Origin: Aporrectodea caliginosa
Taxonomy: Eukaryota > Annelida > Clitellata > Crassiclitellata > Lumbricidae
Direction of reading: 5' to 3'
NCBI GenBank assembly: GCA_020284085.1
Contig: JACEVL010000204.1
Coordinates: 186,001 to 250,000, forward strand
DNA: 64,000 nt
The notes beneath the pieces are model-generated. The model was not told the origin of the DNA. It worked only from the letters and a program-made list of their open reading frames with translations, and made no database searches. Within the stretch, counting starts at the first letter, position 1. The number at the start of each line of letters is the position of its first letter. Made by a program: the position numbers and the translations under genes. This document shows positions 22,061 to 32,920 of the stretch, piece after piece.

Positions 22061-22520
22061 GCCTATATGACCTTAACACTTTAACAACGAGATGTATTGA
22101 TTTTCCAGTCACTTTTAGTAGAAGCTTGTCATTAAAATGCTAACTGTCATTAAGAACAGAAATTCACAAGGCACAGAAAACTGGAGGAGTCGATAGTGGC
22201 CGGCCCATGCGCACACACTTGAAGCCTGTGTTTTAGTTGTCAGAGGTTGGGGTGTTCACCCCAGCTCTTCTTCTAATTCCTCAGCTAAATAATTGAAAAG
22301 ATGCTGGGGAGGTCAGGTCTTGACCCCAGCTTTTTCATGGCATTAATAGTATACTAGTCCACCTCTTCAGCATGGAATGTAGTAAAATGTTATTTCGTGG
22401 TTTAAAGCTGGCATGCATGGTGTCTTGGAAAAGCCACTGGACTATCAATGAAAAGAAGTTACAAATCATAGTTCAAAATTATTTTTGTATAAAACTGAAG
22501 TGTTACAGTTACCGCAGTCC

Positions 22521-24577
22521 GGGCCATGAGCCGGGCAATGGAGGCTCTGGAGACCTGAATGTCATCTAATCGGCTGCGGCTGAACTCTTCTAAAACCCAG
22601 CTCATTTGGATTGGCACGCATCAGCAGCTCGCCAAGATTGACGTGCAGGCCCTTGCCCAGGACTTCCCGCAGTTTGCCTTCTCATCCTCTGTCCAGGACC
22701 TTGGTGTCACTTTGGACCAAGAACTAAACTTCACGCGGCATATCAACCTGCTATGCCGCGATTGCTACTACCAGCTGTGGTCAGCTTAGATCGAGTGGTC
22801 TTCCATTCTTTCAGTGTGATTCTCCTTATAGATTTTATTTTAGTTATAGTTACAGTTATAGTTAATGATTTCTTATTTTAGTTATAGTAATAGTTAGTAA
22901 TATTTTAGTTATAGTTATAGTTAATGGATTTTTATTTTAGTTTTTTAATAATAATATATAGTTATAGCGCCTGTACATTTATGTTAATGCAATTGAAACA
23001 ATTTTAACAGAACAGACATTTGCAATACAACGGCGTTAATAGCAGCCTTTAGCTCGAACTCGGTACCTCTCGCTCTTAGTTTCAATAATTAAGGCTATAA
23101 GCAAAATTGCGCGTATTAACACGCTGTTTCACAATTTGCTCAGAGCTTGAAAGCCTTTGAAGCATGGGTGCATTCAGCTTCATGAACACACGAGTTTCCA
23201 AAGTAACTGACAAATTGCATAATTAAGATATCAATAATTAAAGTTACTGGAACTTGCTAACTAATGATGATACCTATGTCAATGTAGAAGAGAATTTCAG
23301 TTTACTGTTTAAACAAATTCACAGAGAGCAGGAAAGCCACAAGACCTCCCCTTATTAACACCGACTGACCAACACCGTTAATGCTTCACGAACTTGAAAA
23401 GACCGCTGACGAACCTTTCTTTGAGACCGATTCGTACTTGAAACGACTCCACAGAGCATTCCCACGCTTGCAGCCGCTCACAATCTTCAGAGACATTTTG
23501 ACTACAGGATTACTATACATGACTACTAATTTTGCGATATTGCGCTAGTGAATTTTGGTCGCAATCGCAATGAAATAGAAACGTTTACAAAACAGCTGAT
23601 AATAAAGTGCCGCACTACTACTGGGCAGGGTTGCCAGATTTCGGAAGTGCTTGGTCGCGAGATCACGTCCAAAAGTAGCCCAAAAGTCGCGAGCTGAACA
23701 GCTAAATGAAAATATTAATAAATTTTTGCTAGGTACGTCAAAAGTCATACTTTTTTGGTTTCGTCAAGACATGTGATGAAACCATTGACGTTAAAATTTA
23801 CATGTCAGACTGTTTCGTGCCTACCGTTGACTAGTCCGTTCTCCGTAGAGCAAGTTTTTATTACAAACTAATGTCCACACCACACATGAATAGTAGCTTA
23901 GTAATAGTTCATTTGTTCTCTTCTCAGTCCAGGGGTCCCTCAGCATTTTCCTCCAAATCACATTTAAGAGATTTTCTTCTCTTCATTTTGTCATGCCGTT
24001 AGAGTTAGGCCTATAGTTATAGCGGGACATTTTTTCATAGTTAGTTAGAAATCATTTTAATATCGCGATTTTCGTTATCGCGAGGATCACAATGCGTTCT
24101 TCAGTCTCTAATGCTGCATTGAAAAGTCCACTCCCAATTGTTTCGCGCCTCGATTATTGCATTATTGCAGCGACTCTATGTGGGTCTTCCGGCAACTCGA
24201 GTTGGGTGCTTGGATCGGGTCATGCGAGAGGCGGCACGTCTCTAACCCCAAGACTCGGCCATGTCACTGATTGCATGCAGGATGTCCTGCATTGGCTCCC
24301 TTTCCAGCAGCGGATCACTTACCGGATCCCTACCTCAATTGGTTTGGCGCTGCCTCGCGGGTGTGGCCCCTGTTTACTTAAAGGAACTCTGCTGCTCCAC
24401 CCTGAGCGTCCAGCGCCGTTGCTCTCTCCGCTCCTCTATGCAGGCTGAGCTTCTTGCTGCCCGGTCGCGGACATCTATTATGCAGCACCGTGCCTTTTCT
24501 GTTGCTGGCCCTGCAAATTGGAATGGGCTGCATGTGGCTCTACGCCAAATGCCTGGTGGCCTTGTGGCGGATGAGAA
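22521..24577 (+). mobile_element. LINE (L2/CR1-like) 3' fragment split by an AT-rich insertion
   Basis: 22559-22789 reads MSSNRLRLNSSKTQLIWIGT then VQDLGVTLDQELNFTRHINL and LCRDCYYQLW. The protein resumes at about 24130 with VSRLDYCI, then CMQDVLHWLPFQQRITYRI, GVAPVYLKELCC and RAFSVAGPANWNGLHVALRQ. About 1.3 kb between (about 22815-24090) is foreign and rich in ttatagttatagtta. Possible ends of that insert are tgtgattctc and gaggatcaca, but no target duplication was confirmed. Confidence 0.75.
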
Positions 24578-25183
24578 TAGTGTTGTTTTCGTTAACGATA
24601 ACTAAAACGAAAACCTTCGTTAACGAAAACAAAAGGTTTTAGTTAACTATAACTATAACTAAAACGAAAACTAGAAGGATAAACGATAACGAAATAAAAA
24701 CTAAAACTTAGCCAGTTAAAACTAATAATAACGAAAACACATAACGAAAACCAAAACGAAAACACATAACGAAAACCTAGCGTCTTAGCATATTAAATGT
24801 TTTTGGATATACGCTTTTATAATCAGCACTTCGTTCGGTAATCTGCCGATCTTTGGAATTTTATATGATGTCCAAACTAAATTTAGGTGGTAGACCTAAA
24901 ACTAGTGGTGTATGGGACTGTTTGAGTATCGATTAGAAACAGATTGTAGCGACTCTAGCGAGTGAATCCTTTTTGGTGCTAAAAGCTGTATGCAGGAAAA
25001 ATATTGCCAGACTCGGCGAAATAACTAAAACTAATAATAACTAAAACCCCTAGCATGTGAAACTAATAATAACTAAAACTAAAACTTGGCGAAATAACTA
25101 AAACTAATAATAACTAAAACACCTAGCATGTAAAACTAATAATAACTAAAACTAAAACTCAAGGCAAAACGAAAACAACACTA
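24578..25183. mobile_element. hAT-type element made of end-derived tandem repeats
   Basis: The ends are TAGTGTTGTTTTCGTTA and AACGAAAACAACACTA, with a perfect 8 bp target duplication gatgagaa (24570-24577 and 25184-25191). The interior is almost wholly variants of aacgaaaactaaaactaata and ataactaaaactaataataa, so the terminal sequence has expanded into an array. Confidence 0.9.
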
Positions 25184-25191
25184 GATGAGAA

Positions 25192-25557
25192 CCTGCATGA
25201 GCCAAATAGAAAGACACAAGAGGAAAGAGACTGCTACAGGTATGACAAGACAAACAGAAGGATAAAGTAAGCAAAAGCCACTACAGAATTCAATGGCAGC
25301 AGAGAAGTCACGGATATTATAAAAGTTATTGATGGTGTATGCATTTGGTCATCACCTTTCAAATACAACAAGCTTAATAAAGATAGATTCAACGGATGTA
25401 TGTGTGTATGAAAGCATTTAAGATAACACATTTTTACTAAGTCTTTAATGCTATGGAGCTAAACAGTGTTACAAAAGACACTGGTGCTCCACAAAGTACT
25501 ATATATTTTCTAAATCTAATAGAAAAGGGTGACTTCACCATTAGGCTTAATATCTGT
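25192..25557. other. No gene seen between the hAT element and the satellite
   Basis: Unique-looking AT-rich sequence without TIRs or a convincing coding frame. Confidence 0.4.
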
Positions 25558-25559
25558 AA

Positions 25560-28500
25560 TCATAATGGCACAAAACAAACTACAGGATATCACCAAAACA
25601 CAATCAATCAAACCTAATCTCAGCTGATTACAAAACAAAATCAGTTAAACTTAATCCCAGCTGATTACAAAACACAATAAGTTAAACTTAATCTCAGCTG
25701 ATTACAAAACACAATAAGCTAAACTTAATCTCAGCTGATTACAAAACACAATAAGTCAAACTTAATTTAATCTCAGCTGATTACAATACACAATCAGTTA
25801 AACTTAATTCCAGCTGATTACAAAACACAATCAGTTAAACTTAATCTCAGCTGATTACAAAACACAATCAGTTAAACTTAATCTCAGATGATTACAAAAC
25901 ACAATCAATTAAACGTAATCTCAGCTGATCACAAACCACATTCAGTTAAAATTAATCTCAGCTTATTACAAAACACAATCCGTTAAACTTCATCTAAGCT
26001 GATCAAAGACCACAATCAGCTTATTTCCAAAACACAATCATTTTAGCTTAATCACAGCTGATTACAAACCACAATTAGTTAAACTTAATCCCAGCTGATT
26101 ACAAAACACAATCAGTTAATCTTAATCTCAGCCGATTACACACCACCAGCAGTTAAACTTAATATCAGCTGATTACAAATCACAATCAGCAAAAACTTAA
26201 TCTCAGCTGATCACAAAACACAATCAGTTAAACTTATATTCAGCTGATTACCAAAACACAGTCAGTTTGACTTAATCAGTAATCACAGCTGATTATCAAA
26301 ACACAATCAATAAAACTTAATCTCAGCTGATTACAAACCACAATCGATTAAACTTAATCTCAAATGATTACAAAACACATTCAGTAAAACACAATCTCAG
26401 CTGATTACAAAACACAATCAGTTAAACTTAATCTAAGCTGATTACAAACCACAATCAGCTAAACTTAATCTCAGCTGATTATCAAAACACAATCAGTTTA
26501 ACTTAATCACAGCTGATTACCAAAACACAATCAGTTAAACTTAATCTCAGCTGATTACAAAATACAATCAGTTAAACTTAATCCCAGCTGATTACAAAAC
26601 ACAATCAGTTAAAATTAATCTCAGCTGATTACAAATCACAATCAGTTAAACTTAATCTCAGCTGATTACAAATCACAATCAGCAAAAACTTAATCTCAGC
26701 TGATTACAAAACACAATCAGTTAAACTTAATCTCAGCTGATTACAAAACACAATCAGTTAAACTTAATATTCAGCTGATTAGCAAAACACAATCAGTTAA
26801 ACTCAATAACAGATGATAACAAAACACAATCAGTTAAACTTAATCTCAGCTGATTACAAATCACAATCAGTTAAACTTAATCTCAGCTGATTACAAATCA
26901 CAATCAGTTAAACTTAATCTCAGCTGATTACAAAACACAATCAATTAAACATAATCTCAGCTTATCACAAACCACATTCAGTTCAACTTAATCTCAGCTG
27001 ATTACAAAGCACAATCAGTGTAGCTTAATCACACCTGATTACAAATCGTTAAGCTTAATCTCAGCTGATTAAAAATCACAATCAGTTAAACTTAATCTCA
27101 GCTGATTACAAAACAAAATCAGTTACCCTTAATCTCAGCTGATTACAAAACACAATCAATTAAACGCAATCTCAGTTGATCACAAACCACAATCAGTTCA
27201 ACTTAATCTCAGCTTATGACAAAACACAATCAGTTAAACTTAATTCCAGCTGATTACAAAACACAATCAGTTAAACTAAATTCCATTTGATTACAAATCA
27301 CAATCAGATAAACTTAATCACAGCTGATTACAAAACACAATCAGTTAAACTTAATTCCATTTGTTTACAAATCACAATCAGATAAACTTAATCTTAGCTG
27401 ATTACAAAACACAATTAGTTAAACTTAATATCCATTTGATTACAAATCACAATCAGATAAACTTAATCTTAGCTGATTACAAATCACAATGGCAGTTAAA
27501 CTTAATTCCATTTGATTACAAATCACAATCAGTTAAACTTAATCTTAGCTGATTACAAAACACAATTAGTTAAACTTAATTCCACCTGATTACAAATCAC
27601 AATCAGTTAAACTTAATCTCAGCTGATTACAAAACACAATCAGTTAAACTTAATTCCATTTGATTACAAATCACAATCAGTTAAACTTAATCTTAGCTGA
27701 TTACAAATCACAATCAGTTAAACTTAATATCAGCTGATTACAAAACACAATCAGATAAACTTAATCTCAGCTGATTACAAAACACAATTAGTTAAACTTA
27801 ATTCCATTTGATTACAAATCACAATCAGTTAAACTTAATCTCAGCTGATTACAAAACACAATCAGTTAAACTTAATCTCAGCTGATTACAAAACACAATC
27901 AGATAAACTTAATCTTAGCTGATTACAAAACACAATCAGTTAAACTTAATTCCATTTGATTACAAATCACAATCAGATAAACTTAATCTTAGCTGATTAC
28001 AAAACACAATCAGTTAAACTTAATCTCAGCTGATTACAACACGTGATTACAACACGCAGTTTGACTTAATCACAGCTGATTCTCAAACCACAATCAGTTA
28101 CCCTTAATCTCAGCTGATTACAAAACACAATCAGTTAAATTAATCTCAGATGATTACAAAACACAATCAGTAAACTTAATCTCAGCTGATAACAAAACAC
28201 AATCAGTTAAAATTAATCTCAGCTGATTACAAAACACAATCAGTAAAACTTAATCTCAGCTGATTACAAAACACAATCAGCTAAATTAAATTCAGCTGAT
28301 TAGAAAACACAATCAATAAAACTTAATTTCAGCTGATTACCAAAACACAATGCTGAGTTTAACTTAATCTCAGCTGATTAAAAAAACAATCAGCAAAACT
28401 GAATCTCAGCTTATTACAAAACACAATCAGCTAAACTTAATCTCAGCTTATTACAATCAGGATAACCAGGGCCGGATTGTGACTTTCGGGGGCCCTAAGC

Positions 28501-29375
28501 TAAGGGCCGGGTTAAGACATCCGGGGGCCCTAATGGAAAGCCATGCTGAAGTATTATTTTTCCCAGATTTGGAGAAAAACCATGTTTATTACTTTGAAAA
28601 ATTTCTGATGACGCACTTTATGGACGGCCCCTAAACCTAATCTCAGCTGATTACCAAAACACAATCAGTCAAATAATCTCAGCCGATTACACACCACATT
28701 CAGTTAAACTTAATCTCAGCTGATTACAAAACACAATCAGTTAAACTTAATTTCACCTGATTACCAAAACACGATCATTTTGACTTAATCACAGCTGATT
28801 ACAAAACACAATCAATAAAACTTAATTTCACCTGATTACCAAAACACGATCATTTTGACTTAATCTCAGCTGATTACAAAACACAATCAGTTAAACTTAA
28901 TTTCACCTGATTACCAAAACACGATCATTTTGACTTAATCACAGCTGATTCTCAAAACACAATCAGTTAAACATAATCTCAGCTGATTAAAAATCACAAT
29001 CAGTTAAACTTAATCTCAGCTGATAACAAAACACAATCAGCAAAACATAATCTCAGCTGATTACAAAACACAATCAGCTAAACTTAAATTCAGCTGATTA
29101 CCGAAACACAATCAGTTAAACTTAATCATAACTGATTACAAAACACAATCAATAAAACTTAATTTCAGCTGATTACCAAAACACAATCCTGAGCTTAACT
29201 TAATCTCAGCTGATTACAAAAAAACAATCAGCAAAACTTAATCTCAGCTGATTACAAAACACAATCAGTTAAACTTTATTTCAGCTGATTACAAAACACA
29301 ACCAGTTAAACTTTATTTCAGCTGATTACAAAACACAACCAGTTAAACTTAATCTCAGCTTATTATAATCAGCAA
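25560..29375. repeat. Large 37 bp minisatellite, about 100 copies
   Basis: The unit is tctcagctgattacaaaaca followed by caatcagttaaacttaa (37 bp). Nearly every copy keeps the palindrome TCAGCTGA, which holds the E-box CAGCTG. Variants include aaatcac for aaaacac, ttccatttga for tcagctga and cagcaaaa for cagttaaa. At about 27280-28020 two variants alternate, giving a 74 bp higher-order unit. A foreign insert breaks it at 28462-28635. The copy number is an estimate from length. Confidence 0.97.
28462..28635. mobile_element. hAT-type fragment inserted in the satellite
   Basis: It begins CAGGGCCGGATTGTGACTTT, close to the TIR of the hAT at 31373 (CAGGGCCGGATTTA), and ends near gacggcccctaa. It contains two gggggccctaa blocks. 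No clear second TIR or target duplication; satellite units resume on both sides. Confidence 0.6.
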
Positions 29376-29937
29376 AACGGTCGGGTAGGGTCAGAAGCAC
29401 CACGCTTTTTAGTTACAGACAGTTAGAGTTATTGTTAACGAGAATCACGCTGGTTCATTTGAATAAAGTTGGCTTTGTCAAGTTTCGAATAGAATGTCTG
29501 AATGTTGCGTTGATGACTTAGAGGGCGAGGTTCGCTATAGGCCTATCCAAGCACGAATGATGGAAGTTGGTTAATTCGATATAGAATGTAGATTAATGTT
29601 TATTTGAGCTCACCTTATTTTCCTGAACAAGTCTTCAGACAGGACAGAAGAGAACGAAGCATCTCGACGATAAACTATCAGAATTTTACTCGAAATCGCA
29701 AACTTTTCAAATTGTCTAACCAAGGAACCGACAAGAGCATCAATGAGTTTGCAACTTTACAGACAATGCACTGGCGATTATTTGATGACGTCGGCCTCTA
29801 TTATAGGACTACGTCATCAAGAATAATTCGGTCAAATTTGCGCTCAGAGTTCATATTGAACAGCTATGCATAAAGGCAGACCCCCGTCTTTTTCATCGCT
29901 CCTGGCCATCGAGCTCCTGGCGGATAATGGGCATTGT
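29376..29937. other. Sequence right of the satellite, no recognised gene
   Basis: An 89-codon plus frame at 29604-29873 is present but matches nothing I recognise and has no clear splice context. Confidence 0.35.
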
Positions 29938-29945
29938 GTTACATG

Positions 29946-30111
29946 CAGTGGAGGCGGCGCCAGGATTTCAGGTTTGGGGGGGCTAAAGCTCCAAGTCCTT
30001 CTCTTTTGTCCTCTGCTCCCTGTGATTTGCAGTGATTTCCCACTTTTTTGGGAGCTGAGCCGCAGTTAGGGGGTGGCTAAGCCCCCTAGCCCCCATCTGG
30101 CGCCGCCACTG
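29946..30111. mobile_element. 166 bp hAT-type MITE, copy 1
   Basis: The ends are cagtggaggcggcgccag and ctggcgccgccactg; perfect 8 bp target duplication gttacatg (29938-29945 and 30112-30119). The interior matches copy 2 at 30760-30912. Confidence 0.95.
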
Positions 30112-30119
30112 GTTACATG

Positions 30120-30751
30120 ATTTTCTTCGCCCTGTTAAAACTTCTAAATTTCCCTCCGCCCTCGGGCTCATGACCGTACGTATCGTTACGGCTAGACGAA
30201 AATCATGGTCAAAAAGTGAAAAAATCGCGGCATAGGGCCTACTTTTAAAAAAATTGCCAAATTCACGGTTAATTAACCGCACCAATTTTCATGGGCATGC
30301 TGACAAGCTATTATAGTGACTGGGGAACGGGAAATAGTGAGGGGAGGATCGGTGGCCTTGTGGTAGGATGGTGAAAAGTTCGACTGCATGGGAGTAGCCT
30401 ACTGTAGAGTGTTGTAGGTTAGGGATAGGCAGTATGGAATTGTAAAAAAATAACTGGGAGGGGGTTAGACGTTGATTTATGTGCAGTTTGAGTGTGAAAT
30501 GTAGACTACTATGGGAGCCTAAGAAAGACTAGGGGGCTTAAACCAACCCCCCAAACCCCTCCGGCAATTTTAACCCGGTGGATAGGACTTTGAAGTTGAT
30601 GCGCTCGGGTATTTTCAGCCAGTGCAGTGATTTAAGGGTAGGAGTGATATCTTCCCCACCTCCTCCCCACCAAGGATAAGTGAAACTACATCCCGTGTGT
30701 CTTATTCAAAGATGCATATTAAATTGACTTATATTATTCCAATAACTAACT
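30120..30751. other. Spacer between sister MITEs, no gene seen
   Basis: No coding frame of note. The text ggtggccttgtggtaggatg at about 30351 may be a SINE head; its first part (tggccttgtgg) also occurs near 24559. Confidence 0.35.
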
Positions 30752-30759
30752 CTAGCTCG

Positions 30760-30912
30760 CAGTGGAGGCGCCAGGATTTTAGGTTGGGGGCCTAAAGCTC
30801 CAAGCCCTTCCCTTTTGTCCCCTCCTCCTGTGATTTGCAGTGATTTTCCACTCTTTGGGGGCTGAGCCGCAGTTAGGGGGCTAAGCCCCCTATCCCTCTG
30901 GCGCCGCCACTG
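30760..30912. mobile_element. 153 bp hAT-type MITE, copy 2
   Basis: Same family as 29946-30111; perfect 8 bp target duplication ctagctcg (30752-30759 and 30913-30920). A short deletion near the left end removes part of the gcggcgcc block. Confidence 0.95.
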
Positions 30913-31372
30913 CTAGCTCGGCTCAGCAACTAGTCAGTGTTAGCCTACTTGTAACCAGTGATGTGGTCGAGACCGCGGTCTTGGTCTCGAGACCGTCTCG
31001 AGACCGAAAAAATGGTCTTGGTCTTAGTCTCGAATGTGCCGGTCTTGGTCTCGGTCTCGGTCTTTAAAGGTGCGGTCTTGGTCTTGGTCTTGGTCTTAGA
31101 GGTGTGGTCTTGGTCTTGGGCGTTTGGTCTCGGTCATTCGCCTTTGGTCTTGGTCTTGCGCCTTTGGTTTGGCCTTGGTGGGAACTATAGTGGATTATTT
31201 TGTTAAATGTTTTCGATATTTTCGGCTTTTCAGGGACTTCTGAGATAGCTTCAATTCATGCTACGATCCGCCTATATTATAGGAGAAAGCGAGAGGACCG
31301 CGTTGTTCGCTTCTTATCAGAAGCGACAAGAAAACGTTGAGGCACAATAACCATGACCTCTGGTGCTTTAGT

Positions 31373-32411
31373 CAGGGCCGGATTTAGGTTGGTGGGGGCC
31401 CTGAGGCAAACACTAAGCCAAACAGTATGGAATACTTTTTTATAATTAACTATTAACTAATAACTAATGTACTGTAGTCTGTAGGTAAGTTACATCTTTA
31501 ACTGTACTACAGAGTACAGACAGACTCACTTGAAGTCACTTCACTCACAGAGTCACAGTCACAGTAATGACAGTAATCACAGTATGATCAACTTATTGAC
31601 ACTTTTCTTGCTTTGCTATTAGCGAAGTCTTTAATGATGTCACGAAAGTCAATGCTTCGCAAGACATCGCTTTCAATGCTCATCAGTGACAGCCAATTCA
31701 ACTTCTCCTGGTCCAAAGTTGTTCTAAGACGATTTTTTATTATTTTAAGCTTGGAAAAGGATCTTTCTCCACTGCAATTTGAGACCATCATACATAGATA
31801 TAATTATGCGCAGCATGATATCAATGTTAGGAAACACAGACTTCAAATCTTTTGTGGCCATCATTGTGTACATCCACTGTTCAATACTTCCTTGCAGTGG
31901 TTTTTTGTCTTCACCAAGGAGTGCCATGAGCGGCAAAAACTGATTCAGTTCATCACCAAGAGTGTCCTCGATGTCAGATGAGTAGATGTCAACCAAGTCT
32001 CCTGGTCTGCTCATGATGACCACTTAATAAATTTCAATAGAAAAATTATTATAAGTGACTTACGGATTTCAGGATAACAATCATAACATCATAATTATTA
32101 ATTTATTATATTTCTTGTCTGTTTTGAAATTTATCTTATTTTACAATTTCAACGTGACAATGTCTGCCGTTTTGCCGGAAATCAACATCAGACTCAGTTT
32201 ATAATATATTTATATAGCGCTTACATTTTTATATCGCGACGCTGACAATTAGTTACAAGTAATATGACTAATATCTACTATTTTTAGTTTTGTAGGTCTA
32301 TTTACAATATTTATTACATTTATTTCTATTTATCTATTTTTTGGTGTTTGGTGGAATTGGTGGGGGCCCTGAGGCAGCTGCCTCATTTGCCCCATAGTAA
32401 ATCCGGCCCTG
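31373..32411 (-). mobile_element. Inner hAT element with transposase remnant
   Basis: The ends are CAGGGCCGGATTTA and its reverse TAAATCCGGCCCTG, each followed inward by a ggtgggggccctgaggca block. Perfect 8 bp target duplication gctttagt (31365-31372 and 32412-32419). At 1039 bp it is far shorter than an autonomous hAT. Confidence 0.95.
31588..32023 (-). pseudogene. hAT transposase C-terminus, broken
   Basis: The minus strand reads, in one frame, CSGERSFSKLKIIKNRLRTT then LDQEKLNWLSLMSIESDVL, the hAT dimerisation domain of the ZMYM1-like type. Upstream in another frame is DLVDIYSSDIEDTLGDELNQ, the segment that normally precedes it. The frameshift and the missing N-terminal three quarters make it non-functional. 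Confidence 0.85.
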
Positions 32412-32920
32412 GCTTTAGTGACTAGTTAAGCTTACATTAATGCAGTTTCTCGAGGCAAAAATAATAGCCGGGTAAACGATGCAGATCAGGTATTTGGTGG
32501 GGAATTTTTCTCTACTGGCAAAGTTTTTTGTATTCCGCAACACCTGCACCTACTGAGAGTGTCATTAGCTATAGTGTGCTCTTCATGAGACCTCGAAGAC
32601 TTGGGGACAAAAACCATAACTATAAATATAATAAGCATCTGATCTGAATATTATAATGGGAATATGCAACACTACAACTGAGAATTGCGTTTATGGTCTT
32701 GAGGCTTAGATCTTGGTCCTGGATGTTGCGGTCTTGGTCTCGGTCTCGGTCTTGGACCACGCGGTCTTGGTCTCGGTCTTGGTCTTGGACCACGCGGTCT
32801 TGGTCTCGGTCTTGGTCTTGAACCACGCGGTCTTGGTCTCGGTCTTGGTCTTGGACCCCGCGGTCTTGGTCTCGGTCTTGGTCTTGGAATTTTGGTCTCG
32901 TGCACAACACTGCTTGTAAC

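Larger units (their letters stand above)
30956..32912. mobile_element. Outer hAT element with GGTCTTGGTCTC arrays, split by a second hAT
   Basis: The left end is CAGTGATGTGGTCGAGACC and the right end GGTCTCGTGCACAACACTG; perfect 8 bp target duplication cttgtaac (30948-30955 and 32913-32920). Both arms are tandem arrays of ggtcttggtctcggtc-type units (about 30964-31170 and 32695-32898; the right arm has a clean period of about 33 bp). The middle is interrupted by the hAT at 31373-32411. The remaining unique interior shows no transposase, so this is non-autonomous. Confidence 0.92.

Noticed and set aside
23545..23748. Minus-strand frame containing SARDFWATFGRDLATKHF
   Set aside because: It resembles translations seen in dispersed repeats around a gggttgccagatttcgg sequence, but I cannot name a family or define ends.
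22815..24090. A transposon with tgtgattctc / gaggatcaca ends splitting the LINE
   Set aside because: The ends match over about ten bases with one mismatch, and no target duplication is convincing; kept only as an insertion of unknown type.
27361..27552. Open frame with repeated TNHNQINLILADYKS
   Set aside because: Translation of the 37 bp satellite; its 74 bp dimer is not a multiple of three and the frame is soon lost.
25560..29375. CRISPR-like array
   Set aside because: Units are contiguous tandem repeats with no unique spacers, and the sequence is from an animal genome.
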